DNA of 64,000 nt from Desulfuromusa sp. (GCA_016744675.1 JADGDX010000001.1:62001-126000); one strand, 5' to 3'. Positions 18,776 through 28,316 are shown, numbered from the stretch's first letter. Translations and numbers: made by a program. The notes: generated by a model not told the origin, from the sequence alone.

Positions 18776-19774
18776 ATGACTGCTGACGAACTATACCGTG
18801 GGTTACGATCGAACCATGTCCCTGAGATTATCTTTCTCTATGGACAGGAGCAATATCTTGCTCAGCGGGCAGCTCGGTCTATCAGAAAGGTTATTCTTCC
18901 TGATGATAAAGATGATTTCAATGATAACCAATTCCGTGGGAAAGAAGCGACCGCTGATCTGATTCTAGAAGCAGCAATGACTTATCCTGTATTTGCTGAA
19001 AAACGATTAGTAACAGTCAAAGATGCACATCAGATACCAGCTGCAGAACTAGAAAAAATCATACCCTACTTGCAGAGCCCTGTTCCTGAAACCTGCTTAT
19101 TGTTTCTTGCCGACAAAGTTGACAGCCGTCGGAAATTTTTTCAACAATTCAAGAAGCATGGGGCGCTGATTGAGTTTAAACCCCTCTCTGAACGCGAAGT
19201 CCCTCGTTATGTAAGAAATGCTTTGGATCAGAAAAACGTAAAAATTTCTGCAGATGGTTTGGAATTATTTTCTGCCATGGTTGGCAGTCAGCTTCATGAA
19301 ATTCACGCAGAGTTGGATAAGTTATTAACATATATTGGACCTTCAACACTGATTGATGTGAAAAATGTCCAAGCCGTTGTCTCAAGGGGGCGCGCTGAGA
19401 ATGTTTTTGAGTTGGGGAACGCTGTTGGTCGCGGGGATGTAGCAAAGGCTTTGACATTAACCATGCGACTTGGGGCTGCTGGTGAGGCCCCGCTTAAGAT
19501 CTTATCCCTTCTTGTTAGGCATTTTAGGCAACTTTGGAAAGTCCGAGAATTACAAGTTCAGAAGAGGTCCGCGAAGGAAATAGCTAAGGTGGCAGGGGTT
19601 CCGCCTTTTGTTGTTGATGGTTTAATTCAGCAAGGGAAAAAGTTTTCACGTAAAGATTTTATGATTGCGCACGAGTTGTTTCTTGAGACTGACCTCGCAA
19701 TGAAATCGAGTGGTGCAGATGCCGAAGCATTACTGGAAAATCTGATATTGCTTTTAGTAAAAAAAAAGAATTGA
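18776..19774 (+). CDS. holA: DNA polymerase III, delta subunit
   Basis: Clamp-loader wrench subunit that opens the beta ring. Length of 332 residues and the features IIFLYGQEQYLAQRAARSIRK near the N terminus, a LLFLADKVDSRRKFFQ segment, and a C-terminal helical domain with LGAAGEAPLKILSLLVRHFRQL are typical of HolA. The final gene of the leuS-lptE-holA run. A bidirectional terminator directly follows. Confidence 0.93.
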   Translation: MTADELYRGLRSNHVPEIIFLYGQEQYLAQRAARSIRKVILPDDKDDFNDNQFRGKEATADLILEAAMTYPVFAEKRLVTVKDAHQIPAAELEKIIPYLQSPVPETCLLFLADKVDSRRKFFQQFKKHGALIEFKPLSEREVPRYVRNALDQKNVKISADGLELFSAMVGSQLHEIHAELDKLLTYIGPSTLIDVKNVQAVVSRGRAENVFELGNAVGRGDVAKALTLTMRLGAAGEAPLKILSLLVRHFRQLWKVRELQVQKRSAKEIAKVAGVPPFVVDGLIQQGKKFSRKDFMIAHELFLETDLAMKSSGADAEALLENLILLLVKKKN

Positions 19775-19779
19775 AAATA

Positions 19780-19816
19780 AAAAAGGATCACTTTTGCCTA
19801 AAGTGATCCTTTTTTG
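19780..19816. terminator. Bidirectional terminator between holA and rpsT
   Basis: A stem of about 14 bp (AAAAGGATCACTTT and AAAGTGATCCTTTT) with a short loop is flanked by A-tract and T-tract. It would work for holA on the plus strand and for rpsT on the minus strand. Confidence 0.88.
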
Positions 19817-19835
19817 AGCTTGATAGAAAAAGGGG

Positions 19836-20099
19836 TTAACCTAAAGTATTGACCAGTTTGTTTAAACGGGAAATCTTACGGCTGGCAGTCGCTTTATGGA
19901 TAACACCTTTAGTTGATGTTTTATCAATATAAGGGATTGCTTTTGCAAGAGCTGCTTGTGCTGCATCTTTGTCACCAGCTGTAACGGCTTCACGAACTTG
20001 CTTAACGAGAGTGCGCATACCGGTCCTGATATGAGTATTGCGGGCTTGTCGTACCGCATTTTGTCTATTACGTTTTTCTGCTGATTTGTGATTTGCCAC
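19836..20099 (-). CDS. rpsT: 30S ribosomal protein S20
   Basis: Primary 16S rRNA-binding protein of 87 residues, rich in Lys, Arg and Ala. It begins [21 protein letters not shown] and ends [24 protein letters not shown], both typical of S20. It is a single-gene unit: a strong promoter lies at 20146-20174 and the shared terminator at 19780-19816. GGAG lies upstream of the ATG. Confidence 0.98.
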   Translation of the reverse strand: MANHKSAEKRNRQNAVRQARNTHIRTGMRTLVKQVREAVTAGDKDAAQAALAKAIPYIDKTSTKGVIHKATASRKISRLNKLVNTLG

Positions 20100-20145
20100 G
20101 AGTTGTTCTCCTTTTTAGGTTTTTTTGCTCTTTAAAAGTGACGAG

Positions 20146-20174
20146 ATATTAGTGCTCTGTTGCTTGTCTGTCAA
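20146..20174 (-). promoter_or_regulatory. Sigma-70 promoter of rpsT
   Basis: On the minus strand a perfect TTGACA (20169-20174), a 17-base spacer and TAATAT (20146-20151) give a near-consensus promoter about 45 bases upstream of the S20 start codon. Confidence 0.8.
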
Positions 20175-20256
20175 GTTAGAAAGTGATAATGTCTTTAAAA
20201 ATATGACGCATCTTCAAAGTGTTAAGGTTTATTGCTAGAGGATTAAAAATATTTAA

Positions 20257-21819
20257 ATGACCGACAAGAAAAAAATAGCATCGGCAACGTTGGTGATGGC
20301 TTCGGCAACATCACTCAGTCGGATTGCCGGGTTGATACGTGATATTATTGTGGCTCGGTTGTTTGGCGCAGGGATGATGACAGATGCTTTTTTTATGGCA
20401 TTTACTATTCCTAATGTGTTGCGGCGTTTTTTTGGCGAAGGGTCACTGACTGCGGCTTTTGTTCCAACATTTTCTGAAGTTTTTCATCAACGTGGAGAAA
20501 AAGAAGCTCAACAATTGGCAAATCGATGTGTCACTTTGTTGTTGCTGATCATGCTCGTCATAGTCATTCTGGGAATTTACTTTTCGCCCTGGATTGTGCA
20601 GGGGATTGGCTTTGGTTTTGGGCAGGTTGCGGGGAAGCTGCAACTAACAGATCAGCTTAATCGAATTATGTTCCCCTATATCGGACTTGTCTCGGTCTTG
20701 GCTCTACTGACTGGTATTTTAAATGTTCGGGGCCATTTCTTTGTTCCTTCTCTTTCACCTCTATTTTTAAACCTATCGATGATCCTTAGTGCTTTAACCT
20801 TAGGTCATGTGTTTGAACAGCCCATTTATGCTCTAGCCGTTGGGGTGCTATTTGGTGGAATAGTCCAGCTGCTCATGCAGTTTCCTGTTTTATGTCGTTA
20901 TAAGATTCATATTAGGCCAGATTTTAACTTTCGCAATGATCCATATCTACATAAAATTATGACCCTCATGCTGCCTGGGATTGCTGGGGTTGCTATTTAT
21001 CAAATAAATATTATTGTGACTCGCCTTCTCGCATCCTTTCTTCCTCAGGGGAGTGTTTCGTATCTTTACTACGGGCAACGGTTATTTGAATTTCCGCAGG
21101 GGATATTTATTGTCGCCTTAGCTCAAGCTGCCTTGCCTATGATGAGTCGTCAGGTGGCAGAGGATGACCTGTGTGCTCTGCGGCGATCGCTTTCTTTTGC
21201 CATGACTCTCATTACGATATTCACTCTTCCTGCTATTATCGGATTAATCCTTTGTGCTCAACCGATTTACTCGTTGTTTTTTTTGGGTGGTGAGTTTGAT
21301 CAGATAGCTCTTGAGCGGACTGCTTTAGCATTGATTTGTTATGCACCTGGTCTTATTTTTGTTGGGTACAGCCGAATTGCTGCTCAGACCTTTTATGCGT
21401 TAAAGGATACACGTACTCCAGTTATTATTTCCTTCTGGACTTTATTGGTCAACCTGATACTGGGGGGGATTTTGATGCAGTTTTATGGTTTTAAGGGGTT
21501 AGCCATTGCCTTGACTGTTTCTTCTGTTTTTAATGCCCTTATGCTTCTTGTATTGCTGCAAAAAAGGGTGGGTACTTTTATCCATAGATCTCTTTATGCC
21601 CCAACTTTAAAAGTTATCCCCGCGTGTTTTATGATGGCAGTTGTTGTCGCATTTTCGCTTAGTTTGACTGATTGGATGCAGCACGGATTGTTTTTCTCTA
21701 AATCCCTTGTTTTAGGTGCCGCTATTAGCATTGGAATCATGGTCTATTTAGGGTGTTGTTATCTTTTTAAAGTTGATGAGGTTCGGCAAGGATGGCATTT
21801 GTTTTCACGTAAGGGATGA
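20257..21819 (+). CDS. murJ: Lipid II flippase MurJ
   Basis: Integral membrane protein of the MOP superfamily that flips lipid II for peptidoglycan synthesis. It is 520 residues with about 14 hydrophobic helices. It opens with the family-typical ATSLSRIAGLIRDIIVARLFGAG and FFMAFTIPNVLRRFFGEGSLTAAFVPTFSE. Conserved arginines of the central cavity are in RDIIVARLFG and PNVLRRF. The upstream ribosome site is weak (GAGG 14 bases away). It converges on fxsA with only five bases between them. Confidence 0.96.
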   Translation: MTDKKKIASATLVMASATSLSRIAGLIRDIIVARLFGAGMMTDAFFMAFTIPNVLRRFFGEGSLTAAFVPTFSEVFHQRGEKEAQQLANRCVTLLLLIMLVIVILGIYFSPWIVQGIGFGFGQVAGKLQLTDQLNRIMFPYIGLVSVLALLTGILNVRGHFFVPSLSPLFLNLSMILSALTLGHVFEQPIYALAVGVLFGGIVQLLMQFPVLCRYKIHIRPDFNFRNDPYLHKIMTLMLPGIAGVAIYQINIIVTRLLASFLPQGSVSYLYYGQRLFEFPQGIFIVALAQAALPMMSRQVAEDDLCALRRSLSFAMTLITIFTLPAIIGLILCAQPIYSLFFLGGEFDQIALERTALALICYAPGLIFVGYSRIAAQTFYALKDTRTPVIISFWTLLVNLILGGILMQFYGFKGLAIALTVSSVFNALMLLVLLQKRVGTFIHRSLYAPTLKVIPACFMMAVVVAFSLSLTDWMQHGLFFSKSLVLGAAISIGIMVYLGCCYLFKVDEVRQGWHLFSRKG

Positions 21820-21824
21820 TATTT

Positions 21825-22217
21825 TCAATATTGACGAAAACGAATTTCTCCACTTTTAATTCTGTTATTGAGCCATTTTTGTAGCCATATTTTGAAAAAC
21901 TGCCGCGTGAATGGAGTCAGAAGGCAGAATCCAAACAGGTCTGTACAAAAACCAGGCGTTAAAAGAAGTAAGCCACCTGCAAGTATCATTGCTCCATCCA
22001 TCATTTCTTCTGCCGGAATTTTACCTTGGTTTAAATCAGCCTGGATTTTATTGATAAGGTGAAAACCTTGACTTCTGGCAAGGTAGGCTCCGGCAATTCC
22101 TGTTAAGAAAATCATTCCTATTGTTGCTCCAAGACCTATCTTCCGACCCGCTTCAATTAATACATATAACTCAATTATTGGCACCAATGTAAAGAGTATT
22201 AAGAGCTTTATAAACAT
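21825..22217 (-). CDS. fxsA: FxsA family membrane protein
   Basis: Small inner-membrane protein of about 130 residues. It matches the FxsA family: an IPIIELYVLIEAGRKIG-like start (here VPIIELYVLIEAG), a second helix with TGIAGAYLARSQG, and LAGGLLLLTPGFCTDLFGFCLL near residue 85-105. FxsA was named for suppressing phage T7 F exclusion in E. coli; its cellular role is otherwise unknown. The start at ATG 22217 is preferred because AAGG lies nine bases upstream; a GTG at 22226 is too close. Confidence 0.88.
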   Translation of the reverse strand: MFIKLLILFTLVPIIELYVLIEAGRKIGLGATIGMIFLTGIAGAYLARSQGFHLINKIQADLNQGKIPAEEMMDGAMILAGGLLLLTPGFCTDLFGFCLLTPFTRQFFKIWLQKWLNNRIKSGEIRFRQY

Positions 22218-22383
22218 CTTGATCACCTTTTGTAAGAAAATGTAAATAATTTCTATGTGATATGTGGTATTTCGGTTTGTCCTGATGCTGTGATCTTTAA
22301 GTATATGAAATTACACAATAAATAAACTGTCTAAAAAATAGGCAAGTTGTTGTCGTTGTTTGATTTCCCTGTGCTGTTGATGT

Positions 22384-22407
22384 TGTTCACAGCTTTGTTC
22401 ACAGCTT
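22384..22407. repeat. 12-bp tandem direct repeat
   Basis: Two perfect back-to-back copies of TGTTCACAGCTT in the 270-base gap between mazG and fxsA. No function is evident. Confidence 0.5.
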
Positions 22408-22486
22408 TTCAACGATCAGTGTGGACGGATGGCAAAAGTCATTGTTTTTCACGACCTTTGCAATTGATGACTCGAATGGAGTAATT

Positions 22487-23173
22487 CTATTTATCCGAAT
22501 CAAGCATCACTTGCATGGTCTTTTGTCGCAATAGATCTTCAGAATCAATGTCCAGAGAATTGGCAAGCTTGACGGTGTCAAAGAATATTTCGCTAAGAGA
22601 TTCTCTTAATCGATCCTGTGCTGTATTTGGATTTTCAACCAACTTAGACATGTTAGTGAGTTCGTGTTGTAATTTCAAGACTTGTGATGAACTGGTTCCT
22701 GAGGATTTAATTTTTTTTGCAACTTTTGATGCTTTCTTTAATGCGGGTAGGTTTTTTGGAATTCGTTCGGTAAGTTTAGTCCCTTGTCCTTTTTCTTCTC
22801 GTTCTTTTTGTTTGATTTCTTCCCAGCGCTTGGCATGCTCGGTGGCATCCGCACCTCCAAATACGTGTGGGTGTCTACGAATCATTTTGTTATTAATTCC
22901 ATTGACGACATCTGTAAAATCAAAGCTGCTTTGCTCTTTAAATATTTGTGCTATGAAGACAATTTGAAGTAGTAGGTCGCCCAGCTCATCCTTTATGTCT
23001 TCTTCGCTTTGCCTATCTATTGCTTCTATGACTTCATAGGCTTCTTCTAGGATGTAGGGCCTTAAGGTTTCAGGTGTCTGTTTGATATCCCACGGACAGC
23101 CCTGCGGTGAGCGTAGTGTCGTCATGATTTTGAGTAATTTATCAATTGATTCTGAGGATATTGCCTTTGCCAA
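22487..23173 (-). CDS. mazG: Nucleoside triphosphate pyrophosphohydrolase MazG
   Basis: All-alpha NTP pyrophosphatase that hydrolyses NTPs to NMP and pyrophosphate. The MazG signature is clear: LRSPQGCPWDIKQTPETLRPYILEEAYEVIEAI with the metal-binding EExxE pattern and DELGDLLLQIVFIAQI. A second, weaker MazG-like half follows from about residue 120, as in the E. coli enzyme. I set the start at TTG 23173 (MAKAISS), with AGGAG six bases upstream; the frame stays open to a TTG at 23227 without a ribosome site. It is divergent from the yceD operon. Confidence 0.93.
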   Translation of the reverse strand: MAKAISSESIDKLLKIMTTLRSPQGCPWDIKQTPETLRPYILEEAYEVIEAIDRQSEEDIKDELGDLLLQIVFIAQIFKEQSSFDFTDVVNGINNKMIRRHPHVFGGADATEHAKRWEEIKQKEREEKGQGTKLTERIPKNLPALKKASKVAKKIKSSGTSSSQVLKLQHELTNMSKLVENPNTAQDRLRESLSEIFFDTVKLANSLDIDSEDLLRQKTMQVMLDSDK

Positions 23174-23351
23174 GACGTGCTCCTGTTGTATTTGTGTTAG
23201 GGGTGGGCATGAATTTACTAAACTCAATGATGAAATCTTCTTTTTGGTATTAAATTACCAATATTGTTGTTCCTTAAAAAAACCTTGCAAAAGGTTGTTG
23301 GATGGGCTAGAAAGTGCGCCATTCTGAACAATTGGTGGCACTCCTTTTGTC

Positions 23352-23379
23352 TTGACATGTTTTTGACTCTCTCTATACT
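23352..23379 (+). promoter_or_regulatory. Sigma-70 promoter of the yceD-rpmF-fab operon
   Basis: TTGACA (23352-23357), a 16-base spacer and TATACT (23374-23379) form a near-consensus promoter 25 bases upstream of the yceD start. Confidence 0.8.
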
Positions 23380-23404
23380 GTATCTTTTGTCTTGGTGGTG
23401 ATTT

Positions 23405-23953
23405 GTGCGTCTTGAGTTAGAAGATATCAAAGGGGGAGAGTTGGAGCAAGGCTACTCCTTTTCCTCGGTCGATTTTCCCGATCTGGTTGCCATCGCTGAT
23501 GGGGGAGGGCCGACATTTGATGATTCAATCTCCTTCCTCTTGAGATTTCAGAGGACAGGTCAGTTTGTTGAAGTTGATGGTTCTTTAACTGCTTCTGTCG
23601 GTTTGGTTTGTGGCCGTTGTTTACGGTCTTTTACCGTTCCTCTGGTTGAAGCATTTACACTGACTTTTGTTCCACTTAAGAGTAAAGACGAGAATGAGAC
23701 TGAGGAAGAAATAGAGTTGGAGTCAGCAGAATTGGGACTTATCTCATATGAAGAGCAGGTTCTAGAGCTGCTTGAGCCATTACAAGAGCAATTGCTTATG
23801 GCTGTCCCAATCAGTCCTGTTTGTCAGTCGGAATGCCTTGGTCTTTGTCCTGAATGTGGACAAGACATGAATTTAGAGAAGTGTGATTGTACTCGAAGGC
23901 CTTTTAACAACAAGTTTACGGCTTTGGCTAATATAGATTTCAAAAAGTCCTGA
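23405..23953 (+). CDS. yceD: YceD family protein (DUF177)
   Basis: DUF177 protein, linked to 23S rRNA accumulation in bacteria and plants. It is typically encoded just before rpmF, as here. Visible features are CGRC near residue 64, an acidic central stretch, and a C-terminal cysteine cluster CQSECLGLCPECGQDMNLEKCDC that suggests metal binding. It starts with GTG at 23405, close behind the promoter at 23352. It is the first gene of the run leading to fatty acid synthesis, an order conserved in many bacteria. Confidence 0.88.
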   Translation: MRLELEDIKGGELEQGYSFSSVDFPDLVAIADGGGPTFDDSISFLLRFQRTGQFVEVDGSLTASVGLVCGRCLRSFTVPLVEAFTLTFVPLKSKDENETEEEIELESAELGLISYEEQVLELLEPLQEQLLMAVPISPVCQSECLGLCPECGQDMNLEKCDCTRRPFNNKFTALANIDFKKS

Positions 23954-24037
23954 TGGGGAAATCGGGCAATTATCCAATATCCAATAAGATAATTATTGAG
24001 AATTAAAACATTTGTTTGATAGTAAGGAGAGATTTAA

Positions 24038-24220
24038 ATGGCAGTACCAAAGAAGAAAACTTCGAAGTCGAAAAAAAATATGCGCCGTGCTCATGATGCG
24101 ATTAGCGCACCTGGGATGTCGGTCTGTTCACAGTGCCAAGAAACGAAATTGCCACATCGTGTTTGCCCACATTGTGGAACGTATAAAGGTAAAGAGATCA
24201 TCAGTAACGACGAAGTCTAA
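24038..24220 (+). CDS. rpmF: 50S ribosomal protein L32
   Basis: Small ribosomal protein of 60 residues. It opens [20 protein letters not shown] and has two CxxC pairs (CSQC and CPHC) that can bind zinc, the C+ form of L32. AAGGAG precedes the ATG. It lies between yceD and plsX, the usual rpmF-plsX-fab arrangement that links ribosome and membrane synthesis. Confidence 0.98.
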   Translation: MAVPKKKTSKSKKNMRRAHDAISAPGMSVCSQCQETKLPHRVCPHCGTYKGKEIISNDEV

Positions 24221-24228
24221 ACGATTTT

Positions 24229-25215
24229 ATGACTGTAAAAATTGCTATTGATGCTATGGGCGGGGATAACTCGCCCGCTGTCGAAGTCGCTGGCGCTGTT
24301 GCAGCCTGTCGCGACTGGGGCAGTAAAGTGGTTCTTGTTGGTGATACTGAGAAGATCCAGTCTGTGCTTGAGCAGCACCAAATTGATGGTCTTGGCATTG
24401 AAATTCATCATGCCAGTGAAATCGTAGGCATGCATGATGCTCCTTCAGATGCATTACGTAAGAAAAAAGATTCTTCTATCCGTGTCGCTTTCGATTTGGT
24501 TAAAAAAGGAACTGCAGCTGCAGTTGTAAGTGCCGGTAATTCCGGTGCTATTATGGCTTGTGGAATGTTTGTCTTTGGCCGGGTCAAAGGGATTGAAAGA
24601 CCTGCAATCGGAACTTTTTTACCCAATCTCAATGATCAAACTCTGGTTCTTGATATGGGAGCTAATGTTGATTGTAAGGCATCACATCTATATCAATTTG
24701 CGATTATGGGGAGCCTCTATGTTGAGAACTCTCTTGGGAAGTCTCGCCCTCGGGTTGGCTTGCTTTCGAATGGTGAGGAAGAAAAAAAGGGGAATGATTT
24801 AACGCGTGAGACACATCAGCTGTTAAAAAAATCGCAGTTAAATTATCTTGGATATGTTGAAGGCGGTGATGTTTACAACGGATCTGTCGATGTTGTTGTT
24901 TGCGATGGTTTTGTTGGCAACGTCTTATTGAAAGTATCTGAGGGCCTTGCTGTTGCAATTGGCACAATGCTTAAGCAGGAAATAGAAGGGCGTTTCTGGG
25001 CAAAACTTGGTTTTTTGTTTAGTCGCCCAGCATTCTCTGCTTTTAAAAAGCGGACGAATCCAGCTGAATATGGTGGTGCTCCATTATTAGGAATTGCTGG
25101 AGTTGGGATTGTCTGTCATGGGAGCTCCGACCCTATGGCTATCAGTATCGCCATTCGTCAAGCAGCTGAATATGCGCAAATTCGTTTTGAAGAAAAACTG
25201 GCAACTTTACTCTAG
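24229..25215 (+). CDS. plsX: Phosphate acyltransferase PlsX
   Basis: Converts acyl-ACP to acyl-phosphate for phospholipid synthesis. It is a 328-residue cytosolic or peripheral membrane protein. Conserved features are [13 protein letters not shown] at the N terminus, [30 protein letters not shown] and [16 protein letters not shown]. It starts eight bases after rpmF and is followed by fabH. An inverted repeat at 25225-25246 lies between plsX and fabH. Confidence 0.97.
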   Translation: MTVKIAIDAMGGDNSPAVEVAGAVAACRDWGSKVVLVGDTEKIQSVLEQHQIDGLGIEIHHASEIVGMHDAPSDALRKKKDSSIRVAFDLVKKGTAAAVVSAGNSGAIMACGMFVFGRVKGIERPAIGTFLPNLNDQTLVLDMGANVDCKASHLYQFAIMGSLYVENSLGKSRPRVGLLSNGEEEKKGNDLTRETHQLLKKSQLNYLGYVEGGDVYNGSVDVVVCDGFVGNVLLKVSEGLAVAIGTMLKQEIEGRFWAKLGFLFSRPAFSAFKKRTNPAEYGGAPLLGIAGVGIVCHGSSDPMAISIAIRQAAEYAQIRFEEKLATLL

Positions 25216-25224
25216 TCGTTGGAC

Positions 25225-25246
25225 TTACTTGAGTTAATTCAAGTAA
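25225..25246. promoter_or_regulatory. Near-perfect palindrome upstream of fabH
   Basis: A 22-base inverted repeat with arms TTACTTGA and TCAAGTAA around GTTAAT, with one mismatch pair in the centre. Its length and symmetry resemble an operator for a dimeric regulator. It sits 15 bases before the fabH start codon. It has no T-tract, so it is not a terminator. Confidence 0.5.
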
Positions 25247-25261
25247 AGGAGACCAAATAGA

Positions 25262-26239
25262 ATGAAAGCTCGAATTGTCGGTACCGGGTCATATCTGCCT
25301 GAAAAAATTAGAACGAATTACGATCTTGAAAAAATGGTTGATACCAGTCACGACTGGATTGTCGCCAGAACAGGTATTGAAGAGAGACGTATTGCCGATG
25401 CTTCTGAGTGTACCTCGGATATGGCAACTGTTGCTGCTCAGCGTGCCATGGATATGGCAGGAGTGAGTGCCGAAGATATTGACCTGATTGTTCTTGGCAC
25501 GATTACTGGTGACTATCCCTGGCCTGCGACGGCATGTATTGTTCAGGCAAACCTTGGTGCAAAAAACGCATTTGCTTATGATTTATCCGCGGCATGTAGT
25601 GGTTTTCTTTATGCTTTGTCCAATGCGAACGATTTTATTATGTCGGGTCGGGGAAAAAGAGCACTGGTCATTGGTGCTGAGACCTTGAGCCGATCTGTCG
25701 ACTGGACGGATCGAAATACTTGTGTCCTGTTTGGCGATGGGGCAGGGGCTGTCTTGTTGGAGGCTCAAGAGGGTGACTCCGGGGTTTTGTCCTGTCATCT
25801 TCATTCTGATGGAAATTATCTTGAGCTTCTCTACCAGCCGGGCTTTGGGGCAAAACATCCCGTTTCTGTTGAAGGTATTGAATCTCGTCTTTCATATCTC
25901 AAAATGCAGGGCAATGAAGTTTTTAAGGTTGCCGTACGTTCTTTGACGCAAGTTTCAAAGGAAGCACTTGCTGCAAATGGCTATACTAGTGCCGATGTTG
26001 GACAATTTATTCCTCATCAGGCAAATCTGAGAATTCTTGAAGCGACAACGAAACGACTTGGGCTGACAAAAGAACAAAGCTTTATCAATGTTCACAAGTA
26101 CGGCAATACGTCAGGAGCTACAATACCAATTGCCATTGATGAAGCTTATCATCAGGGCTTGCTTAAGGAAGGGGATTTAATCCTTTCAGCAGCTTTTGGT
26201 GGCGGTTTTACTTGGGGCTCTGCATTGATCCGGTGGTAA
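25262..26239 (+). CDS. fabH: 3-oxoacyl-ACP synthase III
   Basis: KASIII, which condenses acetyl-CoA with malonyl-ACP to start fatty acid synthesis. The catalytic cysteine is C112 in DLSAACSGFLYAL. The His and Asn of the triad are in IPHQANLRI and NVHKYGNTSGATIP. The N terminus KARIVGTGSYLPEK is typical. Length is 325 residues. The ATG is preceded by AAAGGAG. It is second-stage in the plsX-fabH-fabD-fabG-acpP-fabF operon. Confidence 0.98.
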   Translation: MKARIVGTGSYLPEKIRTNYDLEKMVDTSHDWIVARTGIEERRIADASECTSDMATVAAQRAMDMAGVSAEDIDLIVLGTITGDYPWPATACIVQANLGAKNAFAYDLSAACSGFLYALSNANDFIMSGRGKRALVIGAETLSRSVDWTDRNTCVLFGDGAGAVLLEAQEGDSGVLSCHLHSDGNYLELLYQPGFGAKHPVSVEGIESRLSYLKMQGNEVFKVAVRSLTQVSKEALAANGYTSADVGQFIPHQANLRILEATTKRLGLTKEQSFINVHKYGNTSGATIPIAIDEAYHQGLLKEGDLILSAAFGGGFTWGSALIRW

Positions 26240-26315
26240 TTTTTTGATTCATTTTTTAAGCTTATCTATCTTGTCACATTCAGTACTGGCAGGATTAAGC
26301 TAAGGAACGAGAAAT

Positions 26316-27236
26316 ATGGACGCATTTGTTTTTCCTGGGCAGGGTTCTCAGTATTCGGGGATGGGTAAAGATCTCGCTGATAACTTTAACGTCGCAAAGT
26401 TAACATTCGAAGAAGCAAATGATGCTCTTGGTATCGATCTTTCGGCTTTATGCTTTTCTGGTTCTGAGGAAGATCTCAAACTTACAGCAAATACGCAGCC
26501 AGCTATTCTGGCAACTAGTATTGCTGCCCTTCGTGTTCTTCTTGAAGAGACTGAACTGAGACCAGCATTTACTGCCGGGCATTCTTTAGGTGAATATTCT
26601 GCATTGGTCGCTGCTGGCGCACTTGATTTTGCAGATGCTGTTAAGACGGTTCGACAACGTGGGACATATATGCAAGATGCTGTTCCGGTTGGGTTGGGAG
26701 CTATGGCGGCAATCATGGGTATTGAGGGTGATGCCCTTTTGCAACTTTGTCAAGATGCTGCTAAAGGTGAAGTAGTTGCTCCTGCTAACTATAACAGCCC
26801 TGGACAGATTGTTATTGCTGGACATACGACAGCTGTTGAAAGAGCAATCATTCTGGCAAAGGAACAAGGTGCAAAGAGAGCTTTACTTCTTCCTGTTAGT
26901 GCACCCTTCCACTCATCCCTTATGGCTCCAGCTGCACAACGATTACAACTTGACTTAGAATCTCTCACTATATCACCGCTACTGTGTCCGGTTGTGAGCA
27001 ACGTAGAAGCAATGCCTTGTAATGAAGAGACGAGGATCAAGGCTCTACTTGTTGATCAGGTTTGTGCTCCGGTAAGATGGGAGGAATCAGTCCTTAAAAT
27101 GAAGGAACTTGGTGTTTCAAGATATGTTGAAATTGGTCCTGGTCGAGTCCTCTCAAGTTTAATAAAAAGAATTGACCGATCATCAGAACAAAAAAACATA
27201 GGTGATGTTGCTAGCTTAAAAAAAATTCAAGGATAA
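26316..27236 (+). CDS. fabD: Malonyl-CoA:ACP transacylase
   Basis: Loads malonate onto acyl carrier protein. The catalytic serine is S90 in AGHSLGEYSALVAAG, with the partner histidine in SAPFHSSLM near residue 199. The N-terminal VFPGQGSQYSGMGKDL is diagnostic. Length is 306 residues. Lies 76 bases after fabH and 60 before fabG. TAAGGA precedes the ATG. Confidence 0.97.
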   Translation: MDAFVFPGQGSQYSGMGKDLADNFNVAKLTFEEANDALGIDLSALCFSGSEEDLKLTANTQPAILATSIAALRVLLEETELRPAFTAGHSLGEYSALVAAGALDFADAVKTVRQRGTYMQDAVPVGLGAMAAIMGIEGDALLQLCQDAAKGEVVAPANYNSPGQIVIAGHTTAVERAIILAKEQGAKRALLLPVSAPFHSSLMAPAAQRLQLDLESLTISPLLCPVVSNVEAMPCNEETRIKALLVDQVCAPVRWEESVLKMKELGVSRYVEIGPGRVLSSLIKRIDRSSEQKNIGDVASLKKIQG

Positions 27237-27295
27237 TTTTAAATAAATTGATTATAGATTCAACTATCCAGATCAAAAACTAAGGAGAAATTGAT

Positions 27296-28033
27296 ATGGT
27301 TCAAGATAGAGTTGCATTGGTGACGGGAGCTTCACGTGGTATCGGGCGGAGTATTTCTTTAGCTCTTGCTGCGCAGGGTGCTAAAATTGTTGCCGTTGAT
27401 GTTGATTTGCAAGCTACGGAAGAATTTGTTGCAGAACTTAAAGCTTCTGGAACAGAAGCTGTTGCGGTTCAAGGGAATGTCACTCAACCCGCAGATGTCG
27501 ACCAGATGGTCAAAGTTGCAAAAGAAACCTTTGATCGTATTGACATTCTCATAAACAATGCTGGTATTACCCGGGATGCTTTACTTCTTAGAATGAAAGA
27601 CGAAGATTGGGATGCGGTTCTAGACGTGAACCTTAAGGGTCCGTTTCTCTGTACACGTGCCGTGTCTAAGTTGATGACAAAGCAACGCCATGGTCGGATA
27701 GTGAATATTGTCTCAGTTGTTGGACAAATGGGGAATGCAGGCCAGGCAAACTATTGTGCCAGTAAAGCGGGATTGATGGGGCTGACACGTTCTAACGCTC
27801 GTGAATTGGCAAAGCGTAACATCACTGTAAATGCTGTTGCTCCAGGTTTTATTGCAACGGCTATGACTGATGCACTTCCAGAAGATAAGCGCCAGGAATT
27901 AGCAGCTCAAATTCCATTGGCAAGGCTCGGCTCTGCAGAAGATATTGCTTATACTGTCCTCTTTCTGGCGTCCGATCAAGCTGGGTATATCACTGGGCAG
28001 GTTGTTGGTGTAAATGGTGGAATGTACATGTAA
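27296..28033 (+). CDS. fabG: 3-oxoacyl-ACP reductase
   Basis: NADPH-dependent short-chain dehydrogenase of the fatty acid cycle. It has the nucleotide-binding TGASRGIG near the N terminus, NNAGITRD, the catalytic Ser/Tyr/Lys triad with YCASKAG, and the C-terminal ITGQVVGVNGGMYM typical of FabG. Length is 245 residues. AAGGAG precedes the ATG. It is followed after 49 bases by acpP. Confidence 0.97.
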   Translation: MVQDRVALVTGASRGIGRSISLALAAQGAKIVAVDVDLQATEEFVAELKASGTEAVAVQGNVTQPADVDQMVKVAKETFDRIDILINNAGITRDALLLRMKDEDWDAVLDVNLKGPFLCTRAVSKLMTKQRHGRIVNIVSVVGQMGNAGQANYCASKAGLMGLTRSNARELAKRNITVNAVAPGFIATAMTDALPEDKRQELAAQIPLARLGSAEDIAYTVLFLASDQAGYITGQVVGVNGGMYM

Positions 28034-28082
28034 ATAAACTGGCTTTTTTGGGCCGACTTAACTTAAAAAAGGAGAAACGCAA

Positions 28083-28316
28083 ATGGCTTCTATTGAAGAA
28101 AGAGTAAAACAAATTGTTGCAGAACAGCTGGGCGTTGATGAAGAGCAAGTTACAGATGGCGCTGCATTTATGGACGATTTAGGTGCAGATTCACTCGACA
28201 CTGTTGAGCTGGTCATGGCTCTTGAAGAAGAGTTTGACGTGGAAATCTCTGATGAAGATGCTGAGAAAATCCAGACTGTCAAAAATGCTATTGATTATAT
28301 CAGCAAAGCTGCTTAA
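28083..28316 (+). CDS. acpP: Acyl carrier protein
   Basis: Carrier for growing acyl chains. It is 77 residues, very acidic, with the phosphopantetheine site S37 in [25 protein letters not shown] precedes the ATG. A strong hairpin terminator follows before fabF, which may let acpP be made in excess over fabF. Confidence 0.98.
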   Translation: MASIEERVKQIVAEQLGVDEEQVTDGAAFMDDLGADSLDTVELVMALEEEFDVEISDEDAEKIQTVKNAIDYISKAA

